A DNA stretch of 64,000 bases from a candidate division KSB1 bacterium (GTDB lineage: Bacteria; Zhuqueibacterota; Zhuqueibacteria; JANLFK01; Oleimicrobiaceae): assembly GCA_024655945.1 (NCBI GenBank), contig JANLFK010000008.1, forward strand, positions 89,718 to 153,717. Reading direction: 5' to 3'. This document shows positions 53,501 to 61,535 of this stretch, one piece after another. The notes below the pieces were generated by a model, which saw only the letters and a program-made list of their open reading frames with translations, ran no database searches and was not told the origin of the DNA. Within the stretch, counting starts at the first letter, position 1. Each line of letters opens with the position of its first letter. The position numbers and the translations under genes are program-made.

Positions 53501-53994
53501 GGGCAGGTGGTAAAGCAGGTGTCCAAGGCAACGTCGTGTCCCACCAAGGCGAAGATGTCCAGGTTGTCTAAGAAGAGGAGGTCATTGATGGCCACGTCAA
53601 AGACGCGACTGCCGCGGGTTGTCCAATAGATCTCGCAAAGCTTAAGAGTGACTGAGTAGAGCCCGCTATCCAGGCCGTCATAGCGGTAGGCGATGGCGGG
53701 ACCGTAACGCTCCGTCTGATAGAGCGGGTCGTCTTCGGTATTAGCGATGGCATGGGCAGTGGAGGCCACGCCCACTCCAGGGCTCAGGAAGCCCCAGCTC
53801 CCTGGGGCGTATCGCTGGTCCGGGTGCCAGAGGTTGCCGGCGCGATCCACGTACGGCGCGGTAAAGCCGCAGCGGTGGCGAATAGCTACCCCCGACTCTC
53901 GCCGCAATGGACTTGCCAGCATGGTCCCCAGAGAGAGGGCCATGAGCACCCCGACAATCCTTACAACGGAGGATGTGCACACCCGTAGCGGCAT
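50563..53994 (-). CDS. GH116 beta-glucosidase with malectin, Fn3 and sorting domains
   Basis: An 1143-aa secreted enzyme. Order: signal; malectin-like (about 38-192, with VFDVAINDLLFLDNLDIFALVG); Fn3 (about 198-290); GH116 N-terminal beta domain (300-600, RGVPLGGVGAGNFMFNLCGTFGPWEF); (alpha/alpha)6 catalytic domain with nucleophile Glu645 in LNELYYDTFGGVFWE and acid/base Asp809 in TTYDTWGFVG; and a sorting domain (LQQNWPNPFNAGTVIAYHLPE, SGVYFCRLWV). GH116 includes GBA2-type glucosylceramidases and archaeal beta-glucosidases/xylosidases, so the substrate may be beta-glucosides. It begins 6 nt after the GH5 stop. Confidence 0.93.
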   Translation of the reverse strand: MPLRVCTSSVVRIVGVLMALSLGTMLASPLRRESGVAIRHRCGFTAPYVDRAGNLWHPDQRYAPGSWGFLSPGVGVASTAHAIANTEDDPLYQTERYGPAIAYRYDGLDSGLYSVTLKLCEIYWTTRGSRVFDVAINDLLFLDNLDIFALVGHDVALDTCFTTCPEGGSITIAVPAVDADYAKIAAIAITPTVGDDVPPLPPEGVQCSSVPEGVRISWRRNVENDIRGYRLFRALTPAGPYEACTTGLIKAPTPVLAYTDGEVPPGTTGHYFVKAVDASGNESAPSAVVVGTRARAPRSMWPVPSCAWSRPLGDYPRGATGRTKRGVPLGGVGAGNFMFNLCGTFGPWEFKTGVHEEKFLPQGAFHLFEKIPGQAARARTLATEGLLPAWSTLNQGDGRYYALYPQAWFDFYGNLADLSLKQFSPIIPHNYRETSFPVGVFQFRAANPGADTLELALMFTFPNAGYADEVRTGLRTAVEAEAELIGVVLRAESPLNTSVTQGSEWCIATRKEPGWTVSVCPSWNGSGTGADIYDDFADGRLSGVALDGSGSAAAVAVSLKLAPGDEATVPFVLTWYFPRVRFGEGTEWYRRYTEYFGTETGHSFAVAREALANLAQWEAEVDRWQRLIVDNPHYPQWLKQAALNELYYDTFGGVFWENGCITRPAESSYGTLPADDHKYFCMECQAYPMCETFDVRHYECRHYLELWPEIERDVLRWFADYIANDPEGKAPHDAGMPAQDPFFRFSGYGGDWQDMPSKFIQQVYAYYRKTGDQAFLNFVWPACKKTYRYMKTKDANGNTLPDHGNTTYDTWGFVGDNLLCGGLWVGALQAMARLAAAVGETGLKAEVERALAVAKQVLDNLFWQEELHYYRLDAHSTAIMADGLNGQRYCETTGLEPILPPGRVASHLHQVFERCVAPLADYTGDGIGDMGAVNGRNADGSPLPSGQPNEVWTGSSYFVAASMYHWGKELGDETLMQRALQTAYGVYYQTWVNERTAYLFNTPEAWHYADPAQYRAEQYQRPRAVWELLLEIANPFDTLSTVVEEVGGYRGVAREPTLQQNWPNPFNAGTVIAYHLPEEGHVVITVHTVAGRLLGELVNATQHAGSHRVLWDDPAPSGVYFCRLWVRTATGEAVKTMKMVRLR

Positions 53995-54000
53995 GGCATA

Positions 54001-56010
54001 CTACCGTCGCAGTACTAAAGGTGTGCACCGCCCGACATCGCCCACCAGGAGTTGTCCAAAGTACAGGCCCGAGGCGAGTCGCTGCTTGCCAGAGCCGGTG
54101 CCGTCCCAGACCAGGGTGGTGTGGCCCGCAGGGAGCGTGCCGTCCACAATCGTGGTGACCAGGCCGCCGTTGATATTGAAGATGCGCAGCGCCACGCGCT
54201 CCGGCTGGAGCACGAGAAGAGAGAAGGCGGTGCGCTCGGCAAAAGGGTTGGGGTGGCAGCGGGTCCAGCTCACCTTGTCCGTGACTCGCTCGAAGCGGCT
54301 TCCCTGGCCGGCGCCGCTTTCCAAAAAGCTGAAAACCAGCTGGCTAATGTTGAAGCCGCCTGCGGCGATGCTGAGAACCAGCGCATGTTCTCCAGCGGGC
54401 AGGGAGGCCTGGCCGCAGTCCATGTCCGTCCACTGCTGCCAGCCACCAGTGGCAGCGACACCCACCTTGCTGGTGATAGGAGTACCGTCCAGGAGGAGTT
54501 CGAAAGCACCGCCGCCACTGGGTGCGGCCACCCGTGCCTTCACTTCATAGTCGCCGGCGAGGAGCACTGTCACCGTATACTGAAGCCACTCGCCTGCCTC
54601 TAACCACCCCAAGCTGTAGGGCGGGCCGCCGGGGTCGCTGCAGGGCTCGATGTCCACCCCGTCGTTGCGGTAGGCCCCGCCCCTGTTCCAGCGTGGGCCT
54701 CCAGGTCCACCGGTGTTCTGGTAGTCGCGATCGTAGTAGGCCACGCCCAGCGCGCCCAGGTCATAGTCGGCACAACCAATGACGCCGGGAAGGGTGTGCG
54801 CGCGCAACGGGATGGCCCGTGCGTCGTGGTCGGGCCGGGTGAGCGCATCGTGGATGTCGGGTCGGAATTGGCAGCTGTCAATGCGCAGGCTGCGCGCCAT
54901 CTCCATGAGGGCAACGGCCGCATACTCGCGCGACGGCCTGCTGGCAGTGCCGGCCCAGTAGTCGAGTACCCGCTGGTAGAGCGGCGAAATTGGCGCCGAG
55001 TACGGAGAAGTAGTGGTTTCCACCTTCTTGTGCGTCCACCAGCTCCAGCCGATGCCCTCCTCTTCCATCAAGCGCAGACAGTCGCGCAGCCAGACATTGG
55101 AGTTCTCGCCCGTCTCGCCAAGCCACAAGGGCACGTTGTAGTGGCTGCGAAGGCGAAGATATGGCAGAATCGCCTCTCTGCTGTTCTCGTTCCAGTACTT
55201 GTGGAAAGCATAGGCCATGTTGCCGTCGAAGGGGGGAGTCAGCGAGGTAAAGTCGGTGCTGTACCAGTTGCCCTCGATGAACAGCAGATGGTTGTTATCC
55301 ACTTCGCGGATTGCCTGGGCCAGGCGCATGTAGAGCAGGCGCAGCTCGCTGCTTGCGTGGCCGGTCGGGAGCACCGGCTCGTTGAGGAGGTCGTATCCCC
55401 CGACCCATGGCTCCTCGGCATAGCGAGCAGCTATGGCCCGCCAGATCGCCACAGTCAGGTCCTGGTTGGCAGGGTCGGTCCAGAGGCGAGCCTCCACGCC
55501 GTCGCTATCGCTAATGTTATCCTTATTCTGCCCCCCAGGCGCGCAGTGCATGTCCAGAATCAGGTAAAGGGCGTGCGCCTTGCACCAGGCAATTACCTGG
55601 TCGAGGAGCTGAAATCCCTCCTCGCGAAAATGGTCTCCTTCCCACAGCAGACGGTAGTGAAACGGCAGGCGGACGGAATTGAATCCCCAGGCGGCAATCT
55701 GGGCGATGTCCTTTTCGGTGACGTAGTTTGCCGTGTACAGGCGAAAGAACTCTTCGGTCTGTGCTTCGCCAAGCAGATCGGCGATGCGATTGCGGATGAA
55801 AGAAGGGGAGCCAAACCCGGGGATGTGCAGCTGGTAGCCTTCGGGGACGAGCCATCCACCAAGGCCGAACCCACGCAGTAGCACTTCCTGCCCGGTGGCG
55901 TCGACGATCACCCGCCCCTTCTGGCGGAGGAAAGAGCTGGCTGGCGCCGACCACACCAGCCAGAAACTAACCGCCACGGCCAGGAAAGTCCAACGGCGAA
56001 CCCTTGGCAC
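54001..56010 (-). CDS. GH5 endo-glucanase with CBM6 and sorting domain
   Basis: A 669-aa secreted enzyme starting at GTG just after GGAGGT. GH5 barrel (about 30-360): GFNSVRLPFHYRLL, LILDMHCAPGG, acid/base Glu211 in DLLNEPVLP, nucleophile Glu299 in WLGETGENS. CBM6 (about 425-565: YYDRDYQNTGG, GEWLQYTVTVLLAGDYEVKARVAAPSGGGAFELLLDG). The sorting domain at the C-terminus contains HPNPFAERTAF and SGLYFGQL. It is the first gene of the GH5-GH116-GH3 run and has a putative sigma-54 promoter and operator upstream, next to the gene of a sigma-54 activator. Confidence 0.94.
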   Translation of the reverse strand: MPRVRRWTFLAVAVSFWLVWSAPASSFLRQKGRVIVDATGQEVLLRGFGLGGWLVPEGYQLHIPGFGSPSFIRNRIADLLGEAQTEEFFRLYTANYVTEKDIAQIAAWGFNSVRLPFHYRLLWEGDHFREEGFQLLDQVIAWCKAHALYLILDMHCAPGGQNKDNISDSDGVEARLWTDPANQDLTVAIWRAIAARYAEEPWVGGYDLLNEPVLPTGHASSELRLLYMRLAQAIREVDNNHLLFIEGNWYSTDFTSLTPPFDGNMAYAFHKYWNENSREAILPYLRLRSHYNVPLWLGETGENSNVWLRDCLRLMEEEGIGWSWWTHKKVETTTSPYSAPISPLYQRVLDYWAGTASRPSREYAAVALMEMARSLRIDSCQFRPDIHDALTRPDHDARAIPLRAHTLPGVIGCADYDLGALGVAYYDRDYQNTGGPGGPRWNRGGAYRNDGVDIEPCSDPGGPPYSLGWLEAGEWLQYTVTVLLAGDYEVKARVAAPSGGGAFELLLDGTPITSKVGVAATGGWQQWTDMDCGQASLPAGEHALVLSIAAGGFNISQLVFSFLESGAGQGSRFERVTDKVSWTRCHPNPFAERTAFSLLVLQPERVALRIFNINGGLVTTIVDGTLPAGHTTLVWDGTGSGKQRLASGLYFGQLLVGDVGRCTPLVLRR

Positions 56011-56049
56011 AGGACCTCCATACGGGAGAACTTTATCCTGTTCCGCCCT

Positions 56050-56066
56050 TACAAGATTTGGGCCAG
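56050..56066 (-). promoter_or_regulatory. Putative sigma-54 (-24/-12) promoter for the GH5 operon
   Basis: The minus strand reads CTGGCCCAAATCTTGTA, aligned without gaps to the consensus YTGGCACGrNNNTTGCW. The -24 GG is present, but the -12 GC is GT, so it is a moderate match. The start would be near 56040, 30 nt before the GTG of GH5. The nearest upstream gene encodes a sigma-54 activator. Confidence 0.45.
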
Positions 56067-56141
56067 GGCAATGGGCGGTTGGGTCGGCTTGAAAATGTGG
56101 CAGTTAGCAGCATAATCCAGAGGTAACGACAAGAGGGCGAG

Positions 56142-56156
56142 TTATCACGGTGATAA
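56142..56156. promoter_or_regulatory. Perfect palindrome, candidate activator-binding site
   Basis: TTATCAC-G-GTGATAA is a perfect 7+1+7 inverted repeat. A further half-site (GTTATC) follows about ten bases to the right, giving a second inverted pair with GATAA. Its centre is about 97 bp upstream of the putative -12 element, a usual distance for upstream activator sites of NtrC-type regulators. Confidence 0.55.
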
Positions 56157-56198
56157 TGGCTGTTATCCCCAGGAGAATGGCGAGCGCCAACAGGCCTT

Positions 56199-57659
56199 CT
56201 ACTTCAGCCCGAGCTCCTTGCAGAGGCGATGGAAGTTGGATGGCGCCAATCCCAACTTCCGTGCGGCCAGCGCATCTGAGGTGGTCTGACTGCGCACGAA
56301 GCGCAGGTATTCGCGCCGGAATTGCCGCTCCATCTCCCGCAGCGGCATGATGTTCTGCGCATCCCAGGGCCAGGGCCGCGCTTGGCGCTCGCCTTGCTGC
56401 AAGGCGGCGTGCGGCCCTAAGGCCGCCTGCACATCGCCAAGGGTAATGACCGCACCGCCATTGATCAGGAGACGTTGCAGCACGTTCTGCAGTTCGCGCA
56501 CATTGCCTGGCCAGCTATGGGCCGCCAAGGCTCGGAGCGCGGCTTGCTCGAGGTGCGGGACGGGCCGCCCCATGTCGGCACTGAAACGCCGCAGATAGTA
56601 GTCGATGAGCACAGGGATGTCTTCCGGGCGCTCCCGCAAGGGCGGAGCGGTGATCGACAGAACGTTGAGGCGATAGTAGAGGTCCTCGCGGAACCGCCCC
56701 TCGCGCACCAGCCGCTCCAAGTCTTTGTTGGTGGCGGCAATTATGCGCACGTCCACCTTGTGTCTGGCGGTTCGACCGATTTTGTCAATATCCCCCTCTT
56801 GAATCACGCGCAACAGAGTGGATTGGGCCGCTAAGGGAATTTCGGTGATTTCGTCCAGAAAAAGCGAACCGTTGTCCGCAACCTCAAAGAGCCCCTTCTT
56901 GCGCGCCATCGCCCCGGTGAAGGAGCCCTTCTCGTAGCCGAAGAGCTCGCTTTCGATCAACTGTTCCGGCAGGCTGCCGCAATTCACTGGCACAAAGGGC
57001 TCGCTCTTCCGGCGGCTGAGGTAGTGAATGTTAGCCGCGATGAGCTCCTTGCCCGTGCCCGATTCCCCGCGCAGCAAGACCACCGCGTCGGTCTCGGCAC
57101 AGCGTCGTATGGCCTGGCGCAGCTCCGTCATGGCCCGCGACACCCCGATGATCTGCTTCCTTTCCAAAATCTCCTGGATGGTGTTCTGCAGCCGGGTGTC
57201 GGCGCGGCGCCGCGCCTTCTCCAGCAAACGCCTCTCGTAGGCATTGAAGATGCTCAGCACAAAATCGGTGGGCTGGTAGATGAACTCCTCGATGTCATAG
57301 GGGTACTTGGTGCAATACCACATCGCCCCGGCTTCCAAGAGGCTATTGGCAAAGTCGAAATCGGTCACATTGGTGGTCATCTTGGTGATGACGATGATTT
57401 GCACGGTGGGGTCTACTTCTCGCAGCTTGCTCACCAGCGCCTCCCCCTTCAGACCGCCGGCAATCTGGTAGTCCATGATCACCACGTCATAGTCGCTCCC
57501 TTGGGTGAGCAGGTCTACCGCCACCTTGCCGTTGGACACGGTGTCGACAATCTGGATGCGGTCTGCCACCGGGCGCAACGTGCGCTGAATGCGCCTGATG
57601 TCATAGTCCTCGTCCTCGATGAGGAGGACCCTAATTGGCTCGTGGGTGGGAAGTTTCAT
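56199..57659 (-). CDS. Sigma-54-dependent response regulator (NtrC family)
   Basis: A 486-aa protein. A receiver domain (VLLIEDEDYDIRRI acidic pair, phospho-acceptor Asp in VVIMDYQIAGG) is followed by an AAA+ domain with LLRGESGTGKELIAANIH (Walker A), GSFTGAMARKKGLFEVADNGSLFLDEI (the sigma-54 contact loop here is GSFTGA rather than GAFTGA) and a RFREDLYYRLNVL arginine region. A C-terminal Fis-type helix-turn-helix follows (TTSDALAARKLGLAPSNFHRLCKELG). It should activate sigma-54 promoters when phosphorylated by the kinase encoded just upstream (29-nt overlap). Confidence 0.95.
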   Translation of the reverse strand: MKLPTHEPIRVLLIEDEDYDIRRIQRTLRPVADRIQIVDTVSNGKVAVDLLTQGSDYDVVIMDYQIAGGLKGEALVSKLREVDPTVQIIVITKMTTNVTDFDFANSLLEAGAMWYCTKYPYDIEEFIYQPTDFVLSIFNAYERRLLEKARRRADTRLQNTIQEILERKQIIGVSRAMTELRQAIRRCAETDAVVLLRGESGTGKELIAANIHYLSRRKSEPFVPVNCGSLPEQLIESELFGYEKGSFTGAMARKKGLFEVADNGSLFLDEITEIPLAAQSTLLRVIQEGDIDKIGRTARHKVDVRIIAATNKDLERLVREGRFREDLYYRLNVLSITAPPLRERPEDIPVLIDYYLRRFSADMGRPVPHLEQAALRALAAHSWPGNVRELQNVLQRLLINGGAVITLGDVQAALGPHAALQQGERQARPWPWDAQNIMPLREMERQFRREYLRFVRSQTTSDALAARKLGLAPSNFHRLCKELGLK

Positions 57660-59148
57660 CTACTGCCTCGTGTGGTATGACGATGGTGAACTGGCACCCG
57701 CCTTCGGGCAGGTTCTCCACGTCAATGGCCCAGCCACAGCGCTGCGTGCATAGCTCGTGGGCGATGTAGCAGCCGTAACCGGAGTTGCCCTGGTTGCTCT
57801 TGGTGGTCACGTTTTCCAGGAAGAGGCGGCGCACGCCCCGTTCGTCCGGTTCGAGGAGGTCCTGGCGCACGCCCGGCCCATTGTCGGCAATGGTGAGCAG
57901 CGTCCGCCGCTGGTCGGCTTGATATGAGGAACTCACCCGGATTACCAAATGGTCGTTGCCACTGTGGTCGATGGCATTTTGCAGCAAAGGTTCGATGATT
58001 TCCCAGACCACGAACTCGTTGATGGCCACCGGCGGCACGCGCTCGTCCAGGTCCAGCTCGATGTGAAACTGTTGCTGGCCCGAGGGGAGGCGCAAGAAGA
58101 TGTTCTGCACCACAAAGCGCACCACATCGTTGACCGAAGTGCGGAACGCAGGATTGCGCACCGTGTGCAGCGGGGGCTCGTACCACTTCATGTCGTAGAT
58201 GACCCGGGAGATAAAGTTGGCGTACTTGCGCACCCGCTCGCGCACCTGCTCGATGTTCGCCGGGGAGAGCAGTTCCAAGTCCTCTTTGATGAAGCCCATG
58301 ACCTTCTCTGCCTTGTGATGGGTGTGGTAGATGCGCTTGGCAAAAAGGGCCTCCTTCTGGTAGTGCATGTGCTCGCGGATCTGCCGCTCTCGCTCTTGAA
58401 AGAGGAGCTGTTGCGCCTCGTCCCTTTCCCGAACTGTGTAGGAGGAGATATAGAACATGGCAAGAAAACCCAACAGAATAAGAGCAATGGAAATGAGGCC
58501 GGTCTCGTTGTAGCCCGCCAGGATCTCTGCACTCACCAAATGAAACTGCGGGGTGCTGAGCATGTACAGAGCGCCAAAGTATTCACCCTTGGGCACGAGC
58601 GGCACAAAGACGTGAAAGTTCTGCCCGCCCTCCACACGGCTGAGGGTCTGCTCGGAGGAGATGAGCTGGGACGCCAGCTGCTGATAGAGCTCTACCGCCC
58701 GGGGGTGCGGCCGGTCTGGCGGCAAATGGGCAGTGTGGCCGACCACGTACTCAAACAGCACATGCCCATTGTCGATGGGCACTACCCGGGGCCCATCAGA
58801 GACCAGGATGCACACCTCCTGGACATGCTGCTGGAGAAGTTGCTGGCTGAGGATGATGTTGAAGGCCTGCACGACCTTCTTGACGCTCGTCTCCTCAAGG
58901 CGGCGGTTCTGCAAGGCAGTCTCCAGCACCAACTCGAAGGCGGAGGCGGTGAGGTTCGCCTGGCGTTCGGCAAAATCGCGTTGGTACCACTCCTGGGTGT
59001 CGTAAAGGAACCCCTTGACGGCCCGTTTTTGTGCTACCGTGGCGAAGAGCTGGAAGAGCACCAGAACGGCAAAGGCCACGGTGAGGTGACGCAACTGGAA
59101 GTGATATTTGCGCACCTTGGCGAGCAAGCGGTGGGGAGCGCCTGCCAT
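57631..59148 (-). CDS. Membrane histidine kinase with periplasmic sensor
   Basis: A 505-aa protein: helix 1 (about 22-38), a roughly 175-residue periplasmic sensor (including VCILVSDGPRVVPIDNGHVLFEYVVG and FHVFVPLVPKGEYFGALYM), helix 2 (about 217-236) and a coiled linker (QERERQIREHMHY). The phospho-acceptor region KRIYHTHHKAEKVMGFIKEDLELL has candidates His275, His277 and His278. A HATPase domain follows (IIEPLLQNAIDHSG, IADNGPGV, NSGYGCYIA). The H-box is atypical. The gene overlaps that of its response regulator and starts 12 nt after the solute-binding protein gene. Confidence 0.9.
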   Translation of the reverse strand: MAGAPHRLLAKVRKYHFQLRHLTVAFAVLVLFQLFATVAQKRAVKGFLYDTQEWYQRDFAERQANLTASAFELVLETALQNRRLEETSVKKVVQAFNIILSQQLLQQHVQEVCILVSDGPRVVPIDNGHVLFEYVVGHTAHLPPDRPHPRAVELYQQLASQLISSEQTLSRVEGGQNFHVFVPLVPKGEYFGALYMLSTPQFHLVSAEILAGYNETGLISIALILLGFLAMFYISSYTVRERDEAQQLLFQERERQIREHMHYQKEALFAKRIYHTHHKAEKVMGFIKEDLELLSPANIEQVRERVRKYANFISRVIYDMKWYEPPLHTVRNPAFRTSVNDVVRFVVQNIFLRLPSGQQQFHIELDLDERVPPVAINEFVVWEIIEPLLQNAIDHSGNDHLVIRVSSSYQADQRRTLLTIADNGPGVRQDLLEPDERGVRRLFLENVTTKSNQGNSGYGCYIAHELCTQRCGWAIDVENLPEGGCQFTIVIPHEAVDETSHPRAN

Positions 59149-59160
59149 TGTTTACCCCTC

Positions 59161-60519
59161 TTACTTGATGAGCACCTGTCTGCTGTTGATGTGTGACGTG
59201 GCCAGCCGCAATGCCTCTTGCACAGGGAGCTCGTTGCGGATGGCCAAATGCGCGTAGTAGGCGATGATATCGGAGATCTTCGTGTAGTCGACAAGGTAAG
59301 GGCGATGCACGCCCATGCTGAGCAGGTCAAGGTAAAAGGCTAATTCCTCATGCTGCCTCATGAAGGCGGTGTCCGCGTACACGGCCTTGTTGATGGGGAT
59401 GTAGCCGCCCTCCGTGAACAGCAGCTTCTGGTTTTCCTCTCGCAGGCAGTACTTGGCGAAGGTCACGGCGGCCTCCGTCTTGCTCGAGTAGCGGGGGATC
59501 ATGAAATTCCATCCCCCGTAGACAAAGGCGCGCCGCTGTCCGGCAAAGTGGGGCAAAGCGGCCAGCCGCAGGTACTGGAACTTGCTGGTGTCCTTGACCG
59601 CGTTGCGATAGTGCTTCACAAACCCGGGCCAGCCACGGATGAAGAGCGCGTCGTGCTCTAAGGCATACAGGTAGCCTTCGTACTCGTCGAACTTGGTCAC
59701 TTCGAAGGGCGCCAGGTGGTAGCGATGCACCAAGTCTCTGAGGAGCTGAAGGCTACGCGTGACCTCCGGACGCGTGAGATCGACTGTCTCGGCCGCGTCC
59801 AGGGTGGCACCCTGTCCCGCCATCCCCTCGTAGAGGCTGCAGACAAGACCCTCATAGTTGTCAGCGGGGAAGATGTACAGCGGGTTGTGCATGCCTGCCT
59901 CATCGCAGCGACGCTGGAGGGCGATGAGCTCCTCCCAGGTGATGGAGGAGCGCAGCGAGTCGACAATAGCCGCGGCGCCGGGAACCTGCTCTAAGAGGTC
60001 CTGGCGGTAGTACATGAGCCCAACGTCGGTGTAGAGGGGGATGGCCACCAGCTGGCCGTCCCAATAGCAGGACCGAAGGGCGTGGTCAAGAATGGCGGCG
60101 CGGTCCTCGGCGCTGAAGAAATCCTCTAGCGGCTTGCACCAACGGGCAAAACGCGGCACCCAGATGATGTCCACCGTGAAGATGTCGATGCGGCCGCTCT
60201 TGCTGCGCATCGTGCGCGCCAAGAGCTCCTTCCGCTCATTGGTGCTGAACTTGGTGAAGGGAAGGTCGATGGGTACCACTGCGATCCTCCCCTGGTACTC
60301 GGCATTGAAGCGGTCGATGATGAGCTGGTGGGCGCGGGAGATGTTGTCGGCATAGTAGAGCGTGACAGGGCCCCCTTGCAACGCGCGGTGGTCCGAGGTG
60401 GGCAGGAAGACAAAGGCCGCAAGGACGATGGCCGCCAGTCCCAAGGAGAGCACGAGGTAACCAGAGGTGCGCAAAAGCTTACCACCTGCTGCGCGCAAAT
60501 CGCTCAAGGATACAGCCAT
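59161..60519 (-). CDS. ABC-type extracellular solute-binding protein (family 1), membrane-anchored
   Basis: A 452-aa protein starting MAVSLSDLRAAGG. A hydrophobic helix (SGYLVLSLGLAAIVLAAFVFL) without a clear cleavage site suggests a membrane anchor. The rest is a maltose-binding-protein-like fold: LYYADNISRAHQLIIDRFNAEYQG, DIFTVDIIWVPRFARWCKPLEDFF, AIPLYTDVGLMYYRQDLLE, FVYGGWNFMIPRYSSKTEAAVTFAKYC. No ABC permease or ATPase is encoded nearby. It is in one operon with the kinase and the sigma-54 regulator, so it may be the sugar-sensing part of a three-component system rather than a transporter subunit. Confidence 0.9.
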   Translation of the reverse strand: MAVSLSDLRAAGGKLLRTSGYLVLSLGLAAIVLAAFVFLPTSDHRALQGGPVTLYYADNISRAHQLIIDRFNAEYQGRIAVVPIDLPFTKFSTNERKELLARTMRSKSGRIDIFTVDIIWVPRFARWCKPLEDFFSAEDRAAILDHALRSCYWDGQLVAIPLYTDVGLMYYRQDLLEQVPGAAAIVDSLRSSITWEELIALQRRCDEAGMHNPLYIFPADNYEGLVCSLYEGMAGQGATLDAAETVDLTRPEVTRSLQLLRDLVHRYHLAPFEVTKFDEYEGYLYALEHDALFIRGWPGFVKHYRNAVKDTSKFQYLRLAALPHFAGQRRAFVYGGWNFMIPRYSSKTEAAVTFAKYCLREENQKLLFTEGGYIPINKAVYADTAFMRQHEELAFYLDLLSMGVHRPYLVDYTKISDIIAYYAHLAIRNELPVQEALRLATSHINSRQVLIK

Positions 60520-60606
60520 GTGCTTGCTTCTCCGGCCATCTGGGACCACTCGCACCGCAGAGGCTCCTCAGACAGCGTGGCAGAGACAGCCCAGGTGCGC
60601 ACTCGA

Positions 60607-60635
60607 AATATACAAAGCTCTCCCCTGGGAGTCAA
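60607..60635 (-). promoter_or_regulatory. Sigma-70-type promoter for the binding protein/kinase/regulator operon
   Basis: TTGACT (60635-60630), 17 bp, TATATT (60612-60607). Transcription would start near 60600, about 80 nt before the ATG of the binding protein. This means the sensing operon itself would be constitutive or sigma-70 driven, while its target promoter looks sigma-54-type. Confidence 0.75.
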
Positions 60636-60978
60636 GGCAATTTGTCGCTTGTGCTGGAGAGGTCAAGAATCTCCCTCTACTGTCGTAGCACATTGTAGCC
60701 CTGGGCAAGCTGACAAGCAAGGCCGTGCGGGCGCTCACGGAAGGCACTCAAGGTTGCCAATGTTACCCAACGAACGCCGAAGCTCCGCGAGGTTGGCCCG
60801 CCAGGTCGCCCTGCCCGCGTGACTCTTTCCAGGCCCCCAGAACCCTCCGGAGGCTGCCTGCCCCAAAGTCGTGGCTTACGAGCCCCGAGCGGGCACAGCA
60901 AGCGGCAGCACTACCGGCCCGCGACGCGAGAGGGCAGGCCAGGGGCCACGCGCGAAGTCGAGTGAAGCAGAAGCGGAA

Positions 60979-61011
60979 TTAGAGTGGAGTTAAAGTGGGG
61001 TTAAAGTGGAG
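60979..61011. repeat. Three tandem copies of an 11-bp unit
   Basis: The units TTAGAGTGGAG, TTAAAGTGGGG and TTAAAGTGGAG lie head to tail with a partial fourth (CAAAGG) after them. They are upstream of the sensing operon promoter by about 340 bp. The purpose is unknown. Confidence 0.75.
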
Positions 61012-61535
61012 CAAAGGTCGGACAGCTCCTCGTGCAAAAAATGACCGTGGCTTGCCGGAATGGCCTCGACCGCATCGCGTATCGCCATGGGGAACGCCGC
61101 TGTAGAGGCCGTCCAGCCCGGGCCAAGGAGTGTGAGTGCACCCGGACGTTGCGGTCTACTGCACCATAATGTCGGCGATTGAGCAGCTTGGCATTATCGA
61201 ATCGCCAAGTGAGCGGCATGGGTGCGCAGCGACCAGCACGGCACCGGTGGGGTGGGAGCCGCCTTCAACACCGGCGTCCCCCGGGAACTCCTTGACCCTG
61301 GACCCCGTGCAAGGGTCACGCGAGTGGATGCGTCGCTTGCCAGCCGCCAGGCCCGCGTAGTACAGCTGTAGTTCGATCCTGCGATGTGCAGGGGGCTGGT
61401 AGCTGCAGTAAACGGTAGTGCCAGGGCGGGAGACAACAGGGCCGGCGGAATGGGCTGGCACTTGGGCTTTCTGTCGGCATGCGGTTGCGCCGCCGAGGGG
61501 AGCAAGATCGGCTCCAGCCGCGTTCGGGCGGCAAC
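61012..61535. other. Region without a recognisable gene, at the border of the cassette-like region
   Basis: About 520 bp with no convincing coding frame; the minus-strand frames here have no domain or ribosome site. The sequence between the SBP promoter (60636) and the 11-bp repeats is also empty. It separates the sensing operon from the lower-GC genes at the right edge. No attC-like pair was found here. Confidence 0.6.
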
